A stretch of DNA of 64,000 nucleotides, taken from Paracoccaceae bacterium (GTDB lineage Bacteria > Pseudomonadota > Alphaproteobacteria > Rhodobacterales > Rhodobacteraceae). Both the position numbers and the translations under genes were made by a program. Below the pieces are notes generated by a model, which was not told where the DNA came from, made no database searches, and saw only the letters and a program-made list of their open reading frames with translations. The first letter of the stretch is position 1. Every line of letters starts with the position of its first letter. The DNA lies in contig JANSYP010000008.1 in the NCBI GenBank assembly GCA_024742405.1, positions 103,106-167,105 on the forward strand. Direction: 5' to 3'. Positions 62,438 through 64,000 of the stretch are shown one piece after another.

Positions 62438-64000
62438 TCAGTTGCGTGTCTGGGGATCTCCGGGCGGTGCCCGGTTCGCCAGCTCTGCCTTGAGTGCCGC
62501 CCGGTCCGGCCAGTCGCCGCTCTTGGGGCAGTAGAGCTCGGTCATCGCCGTGGCCAGGGCGCGGGCGATCTGGGGCGCGGCGACGGAGGTGCCGCTTTCG
62601 CGGAGCCCCGCGCCGCCGAAGAACGATTTGACCGGGACGCCTCCCAGCGCGCGGCTCCGGTCGCTCGGCGCCAGCACATCGCCTTCTGATGGGCGGGGGA
62701 CACCGATCGTGCCGAGCCCGGAATAGGGCACCACGCTGCCGTCGCGGTCAAAGCTGCCGCCGACGCGCCAGGCGTCGCGCCCCGTGGCATAGGCATTGAC
62801 CGAGCGCGCGCGCCGAATCGGGCTCGCAACGGGATCGGGGTCGCGTTCGATCTCGCGGCCAGCATCGTCGAAACGCCGGTAGCTGGCATGACCAAACCGA
62901 GCCTGACGTCCGCCCGAGCGCAAACCGTCAATGGAATCGTCGCGCTGGACGAAAAGCTCGACCTCCCCCGCGGTTTCCGCCCAGATCGTCCAGCAGCCCG
63001 CGGGCAATGGCGTTTCGCTCGGGTCGCGCGTCGCCGTCGGCCCGAAGGCCAGAAGGATCATGTCGCGTGCCGGAGCCCCCGCCGGGGTTTCGCGAAGGCA
63101 GTAGGCACGCACGATGCTACCATCGCGCAGAGTGAGATCCACACGCGTGCCCGGCGCGGGGTGCGCCGGTGTGTAGGTCCAACCGGTGTCGCCCGGCAGG
63201 CGGAGCCCCGCGCGCAGCTCGAAGCTGCCATCGGCCGGGGCCTCGGTGCGCAGCGAGACATAGCTCGGTGTGCGGTCGTCGGGCAGCAGATGCAGCGACA
63301 GCGGTCCGGTCTTTGGGCCAACCACCGCATGGCTTTGCGCCTGTCGGCCATTGCCCATGGGCCAGACCACATGGACCGGACCGAGCCCGGTAATGGCCGG
63401 ACGGTCCGCCGCGCAGAGCGCATCGAGCGCGCGCGACATCGGATCGCTGCCGTCCTTGGGGCCCGACAGCACCCCGTAGCTGATGTTCAGAACCGCGGGC
63501 AGGGCGAGGTCCGCGCTGCCGCAGGACTTGCCGATCTGCGCCGACAGCGCCCGGGTGCGCGCCGCGGTATAGAGCACACCGCACAGGATGAAGAACGGCA
63601 GCAGCGCGCCGGACGTGTCCTCGACCACCTCGGCGGGAAACCCGACGCCGATCACCGGGTGCTGGTCGCCCAGGTTCGACGCGGCAAGATCCATCACGCT
63701 CGCCCCGTGGCTGCGCACCCCGTGCATCCGGCGGCCCGTCGGCGTTCTGATGTCGTTGATGCCGAGCGCTCCATACAGTCCGGACGCGCCGCGCAGATGT
63801 GCCGCCGCCGCGGGCAGGGCGGCCATGTCGGTGCCCGTGACCTCGGCCCCGAAGGGAACGGCGCCGCGGGGGCTGGCCCCCATGGCCCAGAGGCTTGCCA
63901 AATGGGTGTTGAGCGCGGGTCTGGCAATTGGCAGCGCCTCGTCCAGCACAGCGATCACGACCGCGCTGGCCGGATCTGAGGGCATCGCCGCCTCGGGCAT
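62438..64000 (-). CDS. S8-type (subtilisin-like) serine peptidase, 5'-truncated by window edge
   Basis: At least 520 residues are present; the gene may begin beyond the window, as the ATG at the edge could be internal. Candidate catalytic residues are Asp20 (VVIAVLDEALPIAR), His98 (HGVRSHGASVMDLA) and Ser472 (ESGTSVAAPQIARALA), in the Asp-His-Ser order of S8 enzymes. A beta-rich insertion of some 150 residues separates His and Ser regions. No signal peptide can be seen because the start is uncertain. The VWA gene follows on the same strand, so a linked role is possible. Confidence 0.72.
   Translation of the reverse strand: MPEAAMPSDPASAVVIAVLDEALPIARPALNTHLASLWAMGASPRGAVPFGAEVTGTDMAALPAAAAHLRGASGLYGALGINDIRTPTGRRMHGVRSHGASVMDLAASNLGDQHPVIGVGFPAEVVEDTSGALLPFFILCGVLYTAARTRALSAQIGKSCGSADLALPAVLNISYGVLSGPKDGSDPMSRALDALCAADRPAITGLGPVHVVWPMGNGRQAQSHAVVGPKTGPLSLHLLPDDRTPSYVSLRTEAPADGSFELRAGLRLPGDTGWTYTPAHPAPGTRVDLTLRDGSIVRAYCLRETPAGAPARDMILLAFGPTATRDPSETPLPAGCWTIWAETAGEVELFVQRDDSIDGLRSGGRQARFGHASYRRFDDAGREIERDPDPVASPIRRARSVNAYATGRDAWRVGGSFDRDGSVVPYSGLGTIGVPRPSEGDVLAPSDRSRALGGVPVKSFFGGAGLRESGTSVAAPQIARALATAMTELYCPKSGDWPDRAALKAELANRAPPGDPQTRN

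Noticed and set aside
1-64000. CRISPR array, rRNA operon, replication origin
   Set aside because: No regularly spaced repeats, no rRNA sequence and no origin-type repeats were seen on reading both strands.

Overview
The window looks like chromosomal DNA of a member of the Rhodobacteraceae (Alphaproteobacteria), most likely a phototrophic roseobacter-type bacterium. The evidence is the high GC content, genes packed with 4-bp ATGA overlaps, the infA-maf-RNase-yacG, hisD-UPF0262 and coaBC-dut-moeB blocks, a vitamin B12-dependent ribonucleotide reductase, and the bacteriochlorophyll genes bchE and bchJ. No plasmid, phage or CRISPR structure was seen. The tRNA genes are a tRNA-Phe and a tRNA-Thr.

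From 1 to 16.8 kb the DNA is mostly conserved core. It holds the end of an SMR efflux gene, bchE-bchJ behind overlapping FNR-like and PpsR-like boxes, a cyclopropane-fatty-acid synthase, aspS, a lone receiver-domain protein, a glutathione transferase and cobU with a cobalamin-type phosphatase. Next come rpoH behind an RpoE-type (ECF) promoter, a ChaN-like protein, coaBC-dut-ThiF/MoeB, an M3 oligopeptidase, a DM13 protein and an outer-membrane barrel. From 17.8 to 19.0 kb a decayed integrase sits against the 3' end of tRNA-Phe, a fossil integration site. From 19 to 26.6 kb the core resumes (yacG, short RNase E/G, maf, infA, nitrilase, GNAT, UPF0262, hisD, DUF2948, murA, tRNA-Thr).

From 27 to 57.3 kb, between tRNA-Thr and an IS5-type transposase remnant, lies an accessory catabolic region. 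(A) 27.0-36.5 kb: a LysR gene divergent from eight co-directional genes: a D-cysteine desulfhydrase/L-cysteate sulfo-lyase-type PLP enzyme, a TRAP transporter, an amidase, an IclR regulator, methanethiol oxidase (SBP56) and a small membrane protein. This looks like import and breakdown of an organosulfur compound. (B) 36.7-47.9 kb: an Lrp gene divergent from a tightly coupled ten-gene run: class V PLP enzyme, MFS carrier, flavin monooxygenase, two CMD proteins (one without its cysteine pair), opine-type dehydrogenase and a complete polyamine-type ABC transporter. I do not recognise this as a described pathway and it is the best candidate for something new. (C) 48.3-49.8 kb: three broken genes (transporter-like, AraC-like, DUF1254/DUF1214). 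(D) 50.6-57.3 kb: two FAD oxidoreductases and a second complete polyamine-type ABC transporter. In each of the three transporter operons a stem-loop lies just downstream of the substrate-binding-protein gene.

From 58.1 kb to the end come nrdJ, DUF1489, small hypothetical genes around an FNR-like box, and a secreted von Willebrand A protein next to an S8-type peptidase that runs off the window edge.

Assignments rest on reading the translated sequence and remembered family features; no database search was run.
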